A stretch of DNA of 64,000 nt from Pseudaquidulcibacter sp041917055 (GCA_041917055.1 JAYRYJ010000008.1:102341-166340), one strand, 5' to 3'; shown: positions 15,926-24,476, counted from the first letter of the stretch. A program made the numbers and translations. The notes: generated by a model not told the origin, from the sequence alone.

Positions 15926-16726
15926 TCATCCTCCGGCCTTATTGTGTTGGAAAATTTGGCCAAAAATTTCCGGCGAATTCGCCTCAAACACCATTTTCCC
16001 ACTTGGGGTTTCGATTTCAAGGCTCGCGGCATGAAGCATAAGGCGATTTATTGGCGCGCCATTCATTAAAAGCGCCCCGCCATATTTTGTATCGCCCAAA
16101 ATTGGCTTGCCAATATGGGCTAGGTGGGCGCGAATTTGGTGCATTCGCCCCGTAATTGGCGAGATTTTCAAAAGACTTGCGCCATTTTCGCTTTTGACGG
16201 TCTCATAATAAGTGGTTGCATCTTGCGCGTCTTTGTCGTTGGGCTTTGCGATAAGAGCCAAATCAATGCCATTGACACGCGCACGTTTTAGTGGGGCATT
16301 TATTTCGCCGCTTGGGGGCGAAATTTCACCTTTTATCAAAGCGAAATAGGTCTTTTTTGTCTTTTTATCGTGAAATTGTTCGCTTAAAAATGCTGCTGCC
16401 GTGCGGTTTTTGGCGGCAATGACAATCCCTGAAGTTTCGCGATCAATACGATGCACAAGTTTCGGTTTTTTACGCGGATTTTTGCAAAAGGCGCCCAATA
16501 AAGTATCCAAATCATTTTCAATGCCGCTTCCCGATTGTACTGCAAGGCCCGAGGGCTTGTTAAAAACCAAAACCGCATTGTCTTCATAAATAAGGATTGA
16601 TTTAGCAAATTCGATTTGTTCGGTCGAAAGAAAACCTATCCTTCCCCGTTCACGGGGAAGGGGGACCGCGCGAAGCGTGGTGGATGGGGGGCGGCGATGC
16701 TTATTCACTATCCAAACCAATATCAA
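15926..16726 (-). CDS. RluA-family pseudouridine synthase without S4 domain
   Basis: The catalytic domain is complete: 'YEDNAVLVFNKPSGLAVQSG', the catalytic aspartate in 'HRIDRETSGIVIAAKN', and 'GRMHQIRAHLAHIGKPILGD'. It lacks an S4 domain, like RluA and TruC types. The N-terminus is odd: the first about 30 codons come from the palindromic repeat at 16640-16700 and no ATG exists before the catalytic core. The frame shown begins at TTG (16726), inside nadC; a GTG at about 16711 is another option. The repeat insertion probably displaced the original start, so the true start is uncertain. The gene ends one base before the crcB ATG. Confidence 0.8.
   Translation of the reverse strand: MILVWIVNKHRRPPSTTLRAVPLPRERGRIGFLSTEQIEFAKSILIYEDNAVLVFNKPSGLAVQSGSGIENDLDTLLGAFCKNPRKKPKLVHRIDRETSGIVIAAKNRTAAAFLSEQFHDKKTKKTYFALIKGEISPPSGEINAPLKRARVNGIDLALIAKPNDKDAQDATTYYETVKSENGASLLKISPITGRMHQIRAHLAHIGKPILGDTKYGGALLMNGAPINRLMLHAASLEIETPSGKMVFEANSPEIFGQIFQHNKAGG
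16640..16700. repeat. Dispersed palindromic repeat, copy 2 (61 bp)
   Basis: Ungapped match to 7742-7802 (about 52 of 61 identical). It sits exactly between the nadC stop codon (16701-16703) and the body of the RluA-like gene. In the second hairpin, CCGCGC-GAA-GCGTGG, the differences from copy 1 preserve pairing through a G-T wobble, so the structure rather than the exact sequence is kept. On the minus strand it is read in frame as 'PPSTTLRAVPLPRERGRI', the N-terminus of the synthase. Confidence 0.78.
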
Positions 16727-17561
16727 AATTTGGTGCCGAATGGGTAAGCGCGCCCACTGAAATTACATCAACACCGGTTTCGGCAATCGCGCGGACGGTT
16801 TGCAAATTCACACCACCAGAAGCCTCAACAATAATTCTATCATTGCAAAAATCACGAATTATTTTAATGGCTTGCGCCATTGTTTTAACATCAAAATTAT
16901 CAAGCATTATGACGCTTGGAAAATGCTTCATCGCGATTTCCATTTGCGCAACTGAATCAACTTCAATCTCAATCGGCACTAAATGCCCGACATTGTTTTT
17001 AGCGGCAATTAAAGCCTGTTCAACACCGCCACAGGCGGCAATATGATTGTCTTTAATCAGAATTGCATCATCAAGGCCAAAACGATGATTTGTGCCGCCA
17101 CCCAATTTCACCGCCTGTTTTTCAAGGGCGCGCATTCCGGGCGTGGTTTTACGTGTATCAGTAATTTTTGCTTTCGTCCCTTCTATCTCGCGCACGAATT
17201 TGGCGGTCAAAGTCGCAATTCCCGATAAGCGCCCTATGAAATTCAGCATTGTGCGCTCAGCCATCAAAAGACTTTGCGCCGAACCGGAAACACGGGCAAC
17301 AATATCACCTTTTTTGACCGCGCTACCGTCGTCAATTAAAGTTTCGAAAACCGCGCCTTCGTCAATCAGTGACAAAGCAAGTCGCGCGGGCTGCAACCCC
17401 GCAATCACGCCTTCATCGCGCGTGCGCATTACCCATGTTTGCTTCAATTCAGGTGGAATACACGCATTGACTGTAATATCACCCGCACGACCGAAATCTT
17501 CAGCAAGGGCGATTTTAACAATATTCTCAAAAACACTAGTGGGAAGGGTGCAATTTGCCAT
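16701..17561 (-). CDS. nadC: Nicotinate-nucleotide pyrophosphorylase (carboxylating)
   Basis: 286 residues from the ATG at 17559-17561. NadC converts quinolinate and PRPP to NaMN in de novo NAD synthesis. Conserved blocks are 'LAEDFGRAGDITV' at the start, 'AERTMLNFIGRLSGIATLT', the quinolinate/PRPP site 'TRKTTPGMRALEKQAVKLGGG' region with the following 'NHRFGLDDAILIKDNH', 'IEIEVDSV', and 'VEASGGVNLQTVRAIAETGVD'. The frame is open 18 codons further upstream, but the family start matches MANCTL. nadB and nadA lie 1-5 kb away on the same strand, separated by a plus-strand gene. Confidence 0.95.
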   Translation of the reverse strand: MANCTLPTSVFENIVKIALAEDFGRAGDITVNACIPPELKQTWVMRTRDEGVIAGLQPARLALSLIDEGAVFETLIDDGSAVKKGDIVARVSGSAQSLLMAERTMLNFIGRLSGIATLTAKFVREIEGTKAKITDTRKTTPGMRALEKQAVKLGGGTNHRFGLDDAILIKDNHIAACGGVEQALIAAKNNVGHLVPIEIEVDSVAQMEIAMKHFPSVIMLDNFDVKTMAQAIKIIRDFCNDRIIVEASGGVNLQTVRAIAETGVDVISVGALTHSAPNFDIGLDSE

Positions 17562-17690
17562 GATGCAAAATAGTGAGACCGCGTCAGTTTGTAAACAAAT
17601 GATACATATTGGCACAGCGGCAAAAAGCGGAATTTAACAGCTATCCCACACTCCTAATATTCCTGTGCTAGGGCTGTATTGGAGGTTCAA

Positions 17691-18704
17691 ATGCGCTCTT
17701 TTTTAAAATATGCCGCTTTAATTCCTGCTTTTTTGCTCGCTTCTTGCGTGACTTATACTTCGGGAAGTCTGTCCACTGATACCGACCAGTCTGCGATTGG
17801 CTATTATTTGCCAAGCCGCGCGATTATTGTCACATTGGGACCACAAGAAAAAAATTATCGCGACGTAAGTTTTTCAATGTCGCAAAATTATGCTGATGCC
17901 GAATACGCGTTTCAATTGCGTCCAAAAGAGCTGTTATTTGGTAAAGCATCAACAGAACTAAGCGTTTCCAAATTCGGCCTTCTGTCGCGTGCGGAGGGTA
18001 AAAGTGATATTAAAATGAAAGAATTGGGGCAGGCAATCGGCGGAGCGGTCGGCAAATTCACTATGCCCGACAAATCCTTTACACTGGAGTTGGGCGAAAA
18101 CACAGACGATTGTCCGAAAAACTATGAATTGAAATATGTGATTTATCCCAAAAACAATGCATATCCTGCCACTTCATCTTTTTGTGGCGTGGAAATATTA
18201 ATTGAGACAATCGGCGCGACTAAGACCGTGCAAAAAACCGTAATGCCGACAACTCAACATCCGGGAATTTATTATCGAGTACAAATGCCATATTTGATTC
18301 GCGCAATTCAAAAACGCGATAAATTGGGCGCTTCTGAAAAATTGGTCGCCGAGGAAATGTTCTTTTCGCCCATAGGGTCACCAACATTTTTTGCGCCCGC
18401 GCATAAATCTTTGTTTTCGTCTGCAAGCCACACAAATGCTGTGCTTGATGAAGGCATTCTTTTGAGTTTTGATGCCAAATGGGATTCTGAGGTACTTGGT
18501 TTCTTAAAATTCCCAGCGGATGTCATTGAAGGCTATATCGAAACCCTAACCGCAAGTTTCCGCGATGATAAAGGCCTGATGGAAGCCGAACGCGCGAATA
18601 TTGAAAGCCAAAAAGAATTGGAAATCGCGCGTGCATCAATGGAAAAATGCAAGGCAGCAGTTAAAGGTGGCGTTCAAAAAGAAATCGAAAAAGCGTGTGA
18701 ATAA
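17691..18704 (+). CDS. Lipoprotein of unknown function, 337 aa
   Basis: The ATG at 17691 follows GGAGG. The signal peptide ends in the lipobox 'LLASC' near residue 20. The mature part has beta-rich segments and two cysteines ('DDCPKNYEL', 'SFCGVEI') and ends in a charged coiled-coil-like helix from about residue 295 ('AERANIESQKELEIARASME'). No family is recognised. The stop codon ends one base before the nadB stop, so the two genes converge exactly. It separates nadC from the nadA-nadB group. Confidence 0.72.
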   Translation: MRSFLKYAALIPAFLLASCVTYTSGSLSTDTDQSAIGYYLPSRAIIVTLGPQEKNYRDVSFSMSQNYADAEYAFQLRPKELLFGKASTELSVSKFGLLSRAEGKSDIKMKELGQAIGGAVGKFTMPDKSFTLELGENTDDCPKNYELKYVIYPKNNAYPATSSFCGVEILIETIGATKTVQKTVMPTTQHPGIYYRVQMPYLIRAIQKRDKLGASEKLVAEEMFFSPIGSPTFFAPAHKSLFSSASHTNAVLDEGILLSFDAKWDSEVLGFLKFPADVIEGYIETLTASFRDDKGLMEAERANIESQKELEIARASMEKCKAAVKGGVQKEIEKACE

Positions 18705-20192
18705 TCACCCTTGAATATAGGTGCTTTTTGCGGCTTTCGTTAAATTGGGGAAGTCTTCACGATAATGCCCACCACGACTTTCAAGGCGATTAAGCGCAGA
18801 TTTGGCAATTAAACTTGCGGTGAAAATCTCGTTGGATTGATTGGTATTTTCCAATTCATCAATTGTGTTCAATAATTCAGTTAGGCCGGATTTGTTGCGA
18901 ATTACGCCGCAATTTTTGCTCATGGATTTTCGCAAAATTTGCAATTTATCATGGTGCAATGGTTGCACAATCGGTGCCGAAACCGCGCCTTTTTCCTTTA
19001 ATTCGCTTTCGCTCAAAGCGCGCGCGCATCTGTCGGCATATACCACCGCCTCAAGAAGTGAATTAGAAGCAAGGCGGTTTGCACCATGCACGCCGGTTGA
19101 GGCACATTCGCCAATTACTGAGAGGCCATTAAGGGTCGAAAAGCCCCAATTGTCAGACAAAATCCCGCCCATGTGATAATGTTCGGCAGGAATGACAGGT
19201 ATCATGTCTTTACGTGGGTCAATACCTGCATCCATGCATGAGGCAAAAATTGTCGGGAAATGTTCGGGGAAATGCGCGCCCACCGCGTCGCGCGCGTCCA
19301 AAAATGCACCGCGCGCTGAATGTGCTTCGGCAAAAACTGCGCGCGCAACTATATCGCGCGGTGCGAGTTCTTTGGCCTCATGATATTTTGCCATGAATGG
19401 CGTGCCGTCGGTATTTTTCAAAATCGCGCCATCGCCACGCAAGGCCTCTGAGGCCAAAGGGGCGGGGTCTTTGCCTATATTGATTGCGGTGGGGTGAAAT
19501 TGCACAAATTCAGGATCACGAATTAATGCGCCCGCGCGTGCGGCCATGCCAAGGCCTTGCCCGCGTGCCTCAATTGGATTGGTGGTTACCGCATAAAGAC
19601 CGCCAATGCCACCGGTTGCAAGAATTGTGTGGGCGGCCTCAATGCGAACCGAACCATTTTTGTTTGCGCCCAAAATTCCACCGACTTCACCATTTTCATT
19701 TTGCAAAAGTGACAAGGCCCAATGGTTTTCCAAAATCTCAATATGATCAGCGGCTTGGGCACGCGCGATAAGGCTTTTCATGATTTCACGCCCCGCCAAA
19801 TCACCCGCCACACGGGCGACCCGTGGCATTGAATGGGCGGCTTCTAAAGACAGTTCCAAATTGCCTTTTTCATCTTTGTCAAAGGGCACGCCAAGCGCGA
19901 GTAAATCGGCGATTCTTTTTGGCCCTTCGGTGGCAATTATCATTGCCGCAGTCTCATCGACCAGACCCGCACCTGCCGCAATTGTATCTTTGGCGTGTAG
20001 TTCGGGCGTGTCGGTTTTGGATAATGCGGCGGCAATGCCCCCTTGTGCCCACGCAGACGATGCACCTTTTCCGATCGGGGATTGGGCTATAACCAAAACT
20101 TTGCGCGGCGCAAGTTTCAGCGCAAGGAAAAGCCCCGCCAAACCCGCGCCGACAATTAAAATGCGCCCGTTTTGATTGGAATTAATGCCCAA
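18705..20192 (-). CDS. nadB: L-aspartate oxidase
   Basis: 495 residues. NadB oxidises L-aspartate to iminoaspartate using FAD, the first step of NAD synthesis. The FAD-binding N-terminus 'ILIVGAGLAGLFLALKL', 'SSAWAQGGIAAALS', 'ILATGGIGGLYAVTTNP' and the substrate/FAD region 'IPAEHYHMGGI' plus 'VIGECASTGVHGANRLASNS' are all present. The frame opens with TTG (20190-20192) only a few bases ahead of the GxGxxG region, so TTG is probably the true start. It is the last gene of the nadA / VOC / secreted protein / nadB group. Confidence 0.95.
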   Translation of the reverse strand: MGINSNQNGRILIVGAGLAGLFLALKLAPRKVLVIAQSPIGKGASSAWAQGGIAAALSKTDTPELHAKDTIAAGAGLVDETAAMIIATEGPKRIADLLALGVPFDKDEKGNLELSLEAAHSMPRVARVAGDLAGREIMKSLIARAQAADHIEILENHWALSLLQNENGEVGGILGANKNGSVRIEAAHTILATGGIGGLYAVTTNPIEARGQGLGMAARAGALIRDPEFVQFHPTAINIGKDPAPLASEALRGDGAILKNTDGTPFMAKYHEAKELAPRDIVARAVFAEAHSARGAFLDARDAVGAHFPEHFPTIFASCMDAGIDPRKDMIPVIPAEHYHMGGILSDNWGFSTLNGLSVIGECASTGVHGANRLASNSLLEAVVYADRCARALSESELKEKGAVSAPIVQPLHHDKLQILRKSMSKNCGVIRNKSGLTELLNTIDELENTNQSNEIFTASLIAKSALNRLESRGGHYREDFPNLTKAAKSTYIQG

Positions 20193-20197
20193 AATTT

Positions 20198-20671
20198 TTA
20201 ATCCATCTGGCTTTGGAGCTTTTGCGCTATGTTATCGTAGAACTTAGCAGAATTGGCATTTTTTACGCCCTTATAGCGCGAAGCAACAGATTTTGCGGCT
20301 TTGGCAGCAATATCAAATTGTTCAATTATCGCATTTCTATCATCGGAATCGACAAATTTTCCGTCTTCAAAGCTGAATGGTCGATATCCGGTTTCGGTAA
20401 TTATTACGCCGCTTATTGGCTTGCCAAAACCAAAGTGTCCGACAATTGATTTTTCAACTTTCATGCCTTTTTTGGCGTAAAATTTCAAAATGCCGTCACC
20501 CTCTATTTTTCCCGCTTTGCATTCACCAAGAAACTGCATTCTTTGTGCTTTCCATTCAGGCGGCAATGTAAATTTGCATTCTTTTGGAACTGCAAAAGTG
20601 AATTTTGCAGGGCCTGCATTTGCCGCAAGTGGCGCAAACAAGGCAAAAAGGAGTAGAGATTTTTTATACAT
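20198..20671 (-). CDS. Small secreted protein with a MORN-like segment
   Basis: 157 residues with a clear signal peptide ('MYKKSLLLFALFAPLAANA', cleavage near residue 19). The mature part contains 'CKAGKIEGDGILKFYAKKG', close to a MORN-type repeat, and 'HFGFGKPISGVIITETGY', suggesting a short beta-hairpin meander. Two cysteines flank the N-terminal third. The start codon overlaps the end of the VOC gene and the stop lies 5 bases before the nadB start, so it is cotranscribed with NAD genes. No function in NAD synthesis is known to me. Confidence 0.65.
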   Translation of the reverse strand: MYKKSLLLFALFAPLAANAGPAKFTFAVPKECKFTLPPEWKAQRMQFLGECKAGKIEGDGILKFYAKKGMKVEKSIVGHFGFGKPISGVIITETGYRPFSFEDGKFVDSDDRNAIIEQFDIAAKAAKSVASRYKGVKNANSAKFYDNIAQKLQSQMD

Positions 20672-21023
20672 TCATTCCACCTATTCTTAAAAGATTTCCG
20701 GCATTGTCAATTATAGCAAATTCGCGCATTCCCCAAGGTTTGTTTTCAATTTTATCCATACGCGGAATACCACTATTGCCTAATTTGGCACGTGCGAAAA
20801 CTTCAAACAATCCATCGGGCTTGTCACAGCGAATATAGCACGCGCCTTCATTGGTTTTGGGGTCTAAAGTATCCGAATATTGAAAATGAATTTCGATTTT
20901 GCTGTATTGGACAATCAAATAACCATGTGCTGAATGCTTTGCATCAATTGAGAACCCAAGTTCTTCGTAAAAGGCAATACTTGCGCCTAAGTCATTTGAA
21001 TATAGGATTGGAATGGTTTTCAT
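20664..21023 (-). CDS. Bleomycin-resistance-like VOC protein
   Basis: 119 residues of the VOC superfamily: 'PILYSNDLGASIAFYEELGF' opening, 'YLIVQYSKIEIHFQYSD' middle and 'WGMREFAIIDNAGNLLRIG' end, which places it close to Ble-type binding proteins. These either bind bleomycin-like compounds or act on unknown small molecules. Its ATG overlaps the nadA stop (ATGA), implying translational coupling. Confidence 0.82.
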   Translation of the reverse strand: MKTIPILYSNDLGASIAFYEELGFSIDAKHSAHGYLIVQYSKIEIHFQYSDTLDPKTNEGACYIRCDKPDGLFEVFARAKLGNSGIPRMDKIENKPWGMREFAIIDNAGNLLRIGGMNV

Positions 21024-22141
21024 GCCGAAACCAGTTCAAAACTATCGGGAACTTTGGCCTTGGTATCAAAAACATTATGATTGCGGGGCGGAAGTGCCAA
21101 CATAGCATCAACCGCCTTTTTTGCCTTTTCAATCATTTCAGGTTCAAGCGTCACTTCATATTTCATGTCGCGAAGGCATTCATATATGGCCTTTAGCGAG
21201 ATAAGTTTCATATGCGGACAAAGGTTACAAGGGCGAATGAAATCAACATCAGGGTTTTCAATCGCGACATTATCTGACATTGAACATTCAGTTATCAAAA
21301 CCACCTGCTTCGGCTTATTCATCGCCACAAAATCACTCATGGCGCCGGTTGAACCCGCAAAATCGCTTTGAAGCACAACATCATTCGGGCATTCAGGGTG
21401 GGCAAGCACAACAACACCGGGATAGGCTTCGCGCAATTCCTTTATGTCTTCACCGGTAAACCTTTCATGCACTTCGCACGAACCTTTCCAAGCGATGATT
21501 TTAATGTCGGTTTGCGCCGCCACATTGCGCGCCAAATATTCATCAGGCACCATAATGACAGAATTAACGCCCCATTGTTTCGCTATTTCTTCAACAACTT
21601 GAACTGCATTTGATGAGGTGCAGCAAATATCACTTTCGGCCTTAACATCGGCGGTGGTGTTGACATAAGTGACCACAGGAAGGCCAGGGTATTTTTGCTT
21701 AATAAGTGCAACATCCTTGCCATTTATACCCGACGCCAATGAGCAGCCCGCGCGCATATCAGGGATTAAGACTGTTTTTTCAGGGCAAAGGATTTTTGAA
21801 GTTTCAGCCATAAAATGTACACCGCATTGAACGATAACGCTTTGCGGCACTTGTTGAGCCTTGCGCGCCAAACCAAGACTGTCACCACGAAAATCAGAAA
21901 TACAGTGGAAAATATCGGCGGTCATATAATTATGCGCCAAAATCACCGCATCTCTTTGCTTTTTTAAGCGGTTAATCGCGGCAATATAAGGCGCATGAAC
22001 CACCCATTCATCATAGGGCATAATGTGCTTAACACCCTCATAAAGATGATCAGTCTCGCGCTTAACTTCAGCACTTAAGGGAAGGAGTTCCATATCCTGC
22101 TTGGTTTTAGAAGTATCAATCTCACAGGCTTCAAATTTCAT
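21020..22141 (-). CDS. nadA: Quinolinate synthase
   Basis: 373 residues from the ATG at 22141, which follows GGAGCC; a TTG five codons upstream is an alternative. NadA condenses iminoaspartate with dihydroxyacetone phosphate to quinolinate using a [4Fe-4S] cluster. Family motifs are 'AVILAHNYMTADIFHCISDFRGDSLGLAR' region near the N-terminus, 'MRAGCSLASG' with a cluster cysteine, 'VTYVNTTADVKAESDICCTSSNA' region, 'WKGSCEVHERF', 'HPECP', and 'CNLCPHMKLISL' near the C-terminus. It heads the nadA-nadB gene group. Confidence 0.95.
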   Translation of the reverse strand: MKFEACEIDTSKTKQDMELLPLSAEVKRETDHLYEGVKHIMPYDEWVVHAPYIAAINRLKKQRDAVILAHNYMTADIFHCISDFRGDSLGLARKAQQVPQSVIVQCGVHFMAETSKILCPEKTVLIPDMRAGCSLASGINGKDVALIKQKYPGLPVVTYVNTTADVKAESDICCTSSNAVQVVEEIAKQWGVNSVIMVPDEYLARNVAAQTDIKIIAWKGSCEVHERFTGEDIKELREAYPGVVVLAHPECPNDVVLQSDFAGSTGAMSDFVAMNKPKQVVLITECSMSDNVAIENPDVDFIRPCNLCPHMKLISLKAIYECLRDMKYEVTLEPEMIEKAKKAVDAMLALPPRNHNVFDTKAKVPDSFELVSA

Positions 22142-22187
22142 TTTACGCGGCTCCAATCAATGCGCAATATATCGCCCTTTTTCTCGC

Positions 22188-22331
22188 TTAATCAAGGGAA
22201 AAGCCTGAATGAATTTCCAGGTTTTCTAATGCTGCTTTAATCGCGTCAAAACTGATGGAAGCATCAAACCCTGCTCGAATAGCCGTTTCGACAAGACCAT
22301 TTGGGGTGGAGTTTCGATTTCGAGTTTTCAT
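22188..22331 (-). CDS. 47-aa protein coupled to the ParE-like toxin gene
   Basis: A short ORF whose ATG overlaps the stop of the toxin gene (ATGA). The product begins 'MKTRNRNSTPNGLVETAIRAG' (basic start), continues with a helical 'SFDAIKAALENLEIHS', and is soluble and amphipathic. The 4-base overlap implies cotranslation with the ParE-like toxin. No family is recognised. It could be a third toxin-antitoxin component, a remnant, or a chance ORF. Confidence 0.4.
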   Translation of the reverse strand: MKTRNRNSTPNGLVETAIRAGFDASISFDAIKAALENLEIHSGFSLD

Positions 22332-22612
22332 AAGAAAGTGTCAAATTTCATTTTCTTGTGTAGAATTCTGACAATAGAGATTTCATTGCCATTAATTTCA
22401 TAAAAAATTATATGTTGTTCAATTGGAAGAAGTCGCAAATCTTCCCGAGCTTTGCCAATTTTGGGGTTTTCCAAAATCATCGCGAAAGCTTCGTTCAAAC
22501 GTCTTGAATATTTCTTGAATTGTTCCTCCCCCCAATTGGAAATTGTGTAGGTCAAAATATCTGATATGTCCGATTTGGCGGGATTTGATATTTTGAGAAG
22601 AAATTTCGACAT
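22328..22612 (-). CDS. ParE/RelE-type toxin
   Basis: 94 residues matching the ParE family: 'ISNPAKSDISDILTYT' N-terminal helix, 'WGEEQFKKYSRRLNEAFAMILENPKIGKAREDL' region typical of plasmid-stabilisation toxins, and the C-terminal 'IFYEINGNEISIVRILHKKM' with the IxRILHxxM pattern. ParE toxins usually inhibit gyrase. It follows the antitoxin gene directly (adjacent start and stop). Confidence 0.9.
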   Translation of the reverse strand: MSKFLLKISNPAKSDISDILTYTISNWGEEQFKKYSRRLNEAFAMILENPKIGKAREDLRLLPIEQHIIFYEINGNEISIVRILHKKMKFDTFL

Positions 22613-22897
22613 TTACGGGCAAACGAGAGGGTTTGGTTTAATCCCTTTTTGCGCATTTTCACGTGCCTGCATTTCAATTCTTTGCATTAATTCAGGAGAA
22701 TAAATCTCGAAATCACCATTATTGAGCGCCTGCTTACCTTCAAATAATGCAGCGCGGAGTTTGGTTTCGACGCTCGGCTCTTTTTCGCGTAATTTGCGAA
22801 CAGCATCGCGCACCAATTCAGTGGCATTGCTATAATAGCCTTCTTCAACTTTGCTTTTAATAAAGGCCTCGTCAATTGGTGCGAAATTAATGTTCAT
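22613..22897 (-). CDS. ParD-type antitoxin (CC2985-like)
   Basis: 94 residues. The N-terminal half has the ribbon-helix-helix pattern 'FIKSKVEEGYYSNATELVRDAVRKLREKE', written here as two blocks: the 'GYYSNATELVRDAV' core is diagnostic for ParD. The C-terminal part is flexible and would wrap the toxin. It is the first gene of the operon; a sigma-70-like promoter and direct repeats lie just upstream. Confidence 0.9.
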   Translation of the reverse strand: MNINFAPIDEAFIKSKVEEGYYSNATELVRDAVRKLREKEPSVETKLRAALFEGKQALNNGDFEIYSPELMQRIEMQARENAQKGIKPNPLVCP

Positions 22898-22916
22898 ATT
22901 TTGCCCTTTTCATGCA

Positions 22917-22935
22917 CAAATTATATACAAATTAT
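22917..22935. repeat. Direct repeats upstream of the ParDE-like operon
   Basis: The 9-mer ACAAATTAT occurs at 22917-22925 and 22927-22935, overlapping the -10 element of the antitoxin promoter. The 10-base period equals one helical turn and fits cooperative binding of a ribbon-helix-helix antitoxin. Confidence 0.45.
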
Positions 22936-22948
22936 GCGCAAAACTCAA
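22920..22948 (-). promoter_or_regulatory. Sigma-70-like promoter for the ParDE-like operon
   Basis: Read on the minus strand: TTGAGT (22943-22948), 17 bases, then TATAAT (22920-22925), about 20 bases before the antitoxin ATG at 22897. The spacing is ideal and the -10 is a perfect match. The promoter overlaps the 3' end of the HD-domain gene. Confidence 0.5.
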
Positions 22949-23541
22949 GATTTATTTTGCAAACCCCCAAACCTCTCTACCATCGCTTTTTGCGCTACTG
23001 TCGGGCACATCGGTTCGATATTAATTTCCAAGCCTTCGGGCGGTTTAACGAAAAGGCCGTTTGCTTCATGCACCGAAAAACCTGCGAGTTCGGTGGCTTC
23101 AGACCATGCGCAAATTCTATCGGCTTTTTTGATTAGTTTTTTTAATGGCGCGGGGGTTTTAGGTAAAAGGCCGAACCGCAAATGTATTGCGCGTTCGATT
23201 TTGTCTTCAAAAGCACGGTAATCAAGGCCAAGGGCGGCCTTAAACGGGCTTATCATATCGCCAATTACGAATTCCGGCGCGTCATGTAATAATGCCATCA
23301 TGCGCTCTTGGGGCGTTAAATTTGGTTTCAAAAACACGCAGATTTCTTCAACAATAATTGAGTGTTGCGCCACCGAAAATGCATGATCACCAATGGTTTG
23401 CCCATTCCAACGCGCAACCCGCGCAAGTCCATGTGCGATATCTTCTATTTCAATATCAAGTGGGGAGGGGTCAAGCAAATCAAGTCTTCGCCCCGAAAGC
23501 ATTCTTTGCCACGCCCTAACCTCATTCTTAGTTTTTTTCAT
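22945..23541 (-). CDS. HD-domain phosphohydrolase (YfbR-like)
   Basis: 198 residues from the ATG at 23541 (MKKTKNEV); a start four codons upstream is possible. The HD metal-binding pattern is visible: first His in 'SVAQHSIIVEE', 'ALLHDAPEFVIGDMISPFK' with the HD pair near residue 90, and a distal aspartate in 'IKKADRICAWSEATEL'. The order H...HDxxE...D matches the YfbR/5'-deoxynucleotidase-like group, which hydrolyse dNMPs. The exact substrate is inferred from that resemblance. It is divergent from the universal stress gene. Confidence 0.82.
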   Translation of the reverse strand: MKKTKNEVRAWQRMLSGRRLDLLDPSPLDIEIEDIAHGLARVARWNGQTIGDHAFSVAQHSIIVEEICVFLKPNLTPQERMMALLHDAPEFVIGDMISPFKAALGLDYRAFEDKIERAIHLRFGLLPKTPAPLKKLIKKADRICAWSEATELAGFSVHEANGLFVKPPEGLEINIEPMCPTVAQKAMVERFGGLQNKS

Positions 23542-23648
23542 ATATGCGACCAATTGTCTGAATTAATGATATTGAAAACTGTTATAATGTGACCAAATCA
23601 ATAGCAACGCACACAATGTTTCATCATGTGGGCAAGTGGGAGATATCA

Positions 23649-24476
23649 ATGACTTATGGTGAGTTTTTGGTTCCAATTTCAGGTTCAGAAGACGACGCAA
23701 TCATATTGCCGCGCGTTGCGAAATTTTTTGAGACTTTCAAAATTCCGACAACCCTTTTTTATGCCGAACCTGATCCTGCCGATTTAATGGTATGGTCTGC
23801 GGACGGCATGGTTGCGGGTCTTGGCGCGAATTTGGTTGAGACTTTTAAGAAATCTTCCGAAGAAATTTGGCATAAAATTGTCAAAAAGGCAGGTGCGTAT
23901 CCGCAATTCGAATTGGAACGCACAGTGGGCATGTTGGATGTTGTTTTGCCAGAACGGGCCGCATTGTGTGATTTAATGGTTGTGTCCGACACTTGCGCAT
24001 GTGGCAAATCAACAATTTCCAATGCCTTTGAAACCGCAATGATGCATTATGGTATTCCGGCCTTGGTTTTGCATAATCGGGAGAAATTCGATTTTTCCTC
24101 GATCGCGATTGCTTGGGACGGTTCGCCCCAAGCCGCGCGTGCGGTAAAAGCTGCAATGCCATTTTTGAAAGAGGCAAAATATGTAACCATTATTCAAATA
24201 ATGGGCGGTCAAACGCAACCGCGTTCGATGATAAAGGACCCGGCTAAATTAAAAGCAAAACTGCATAATCATGGCATAGAAGCCGAGATTCTAATTCATG
24301 ATTTGGTGGGTAAGAGCGTGGGTGAAAATCTGATCGGCCTAACCGAAAAACTTGATACTGAATTATTGGTCGCCGGCGCATTCGGGCATTCGCGCGCACG
24401 CGAATTTGTATTCGGCGGCGTAACGCGCTGTTTATTGCGTTGCGAAGACGGACCACATTTGGTTATATCTCATTAA
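23649..24476 (+). CDS. Universal stress protein (two-domain UspA)
   Basis: 275 residues from the ATG at 23649 with GGGAG upstream. The N-terminal domain is divergent; the C-terminal domain is a typical UspA fold with 'FSSIAIAWDGSPQAARAVKAAMPFL' region and the ATP-binding-like motif 'LLVAGAFGHSRAREFVFGGV' near residue 245. Such proteins are induced by stress and bind nucleotides. An upstream in-frame GTG at 23589 gives a longer form with no better ribosome site. Confidence 0.87.
   Translation: MTYGEFLVPISGSEDDAIILPRVAKFFETFKIPTTLFYAEPDPADLMVWSADGMVAGLGANLVETFKKSSEEIWHKIVKKAGAYPQFELERTVGMLDVVLPERAALCDLMVVSDTCACGKSTISNAFETAMMHYGIPALVLHNREKFDFSSIAIAWDGSPQAARAVKAAMPFLKEAKYVTIIQIMGGQTQPRSMIKDPAKLKAKLHNHGIEAEILIHDLVGKSVGENLIGLTEKLDTELLVAGAFGHSRAREFVFGGVTRCLLRCEDGPHLVISH

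Noticed and set aside
15925..16035. Fluoride riboswitch upstream of crcB
   Set aside because: The region upstream of the crcB start is the coding end of the RluA-like gene and shows no fluoride-aptamer core.
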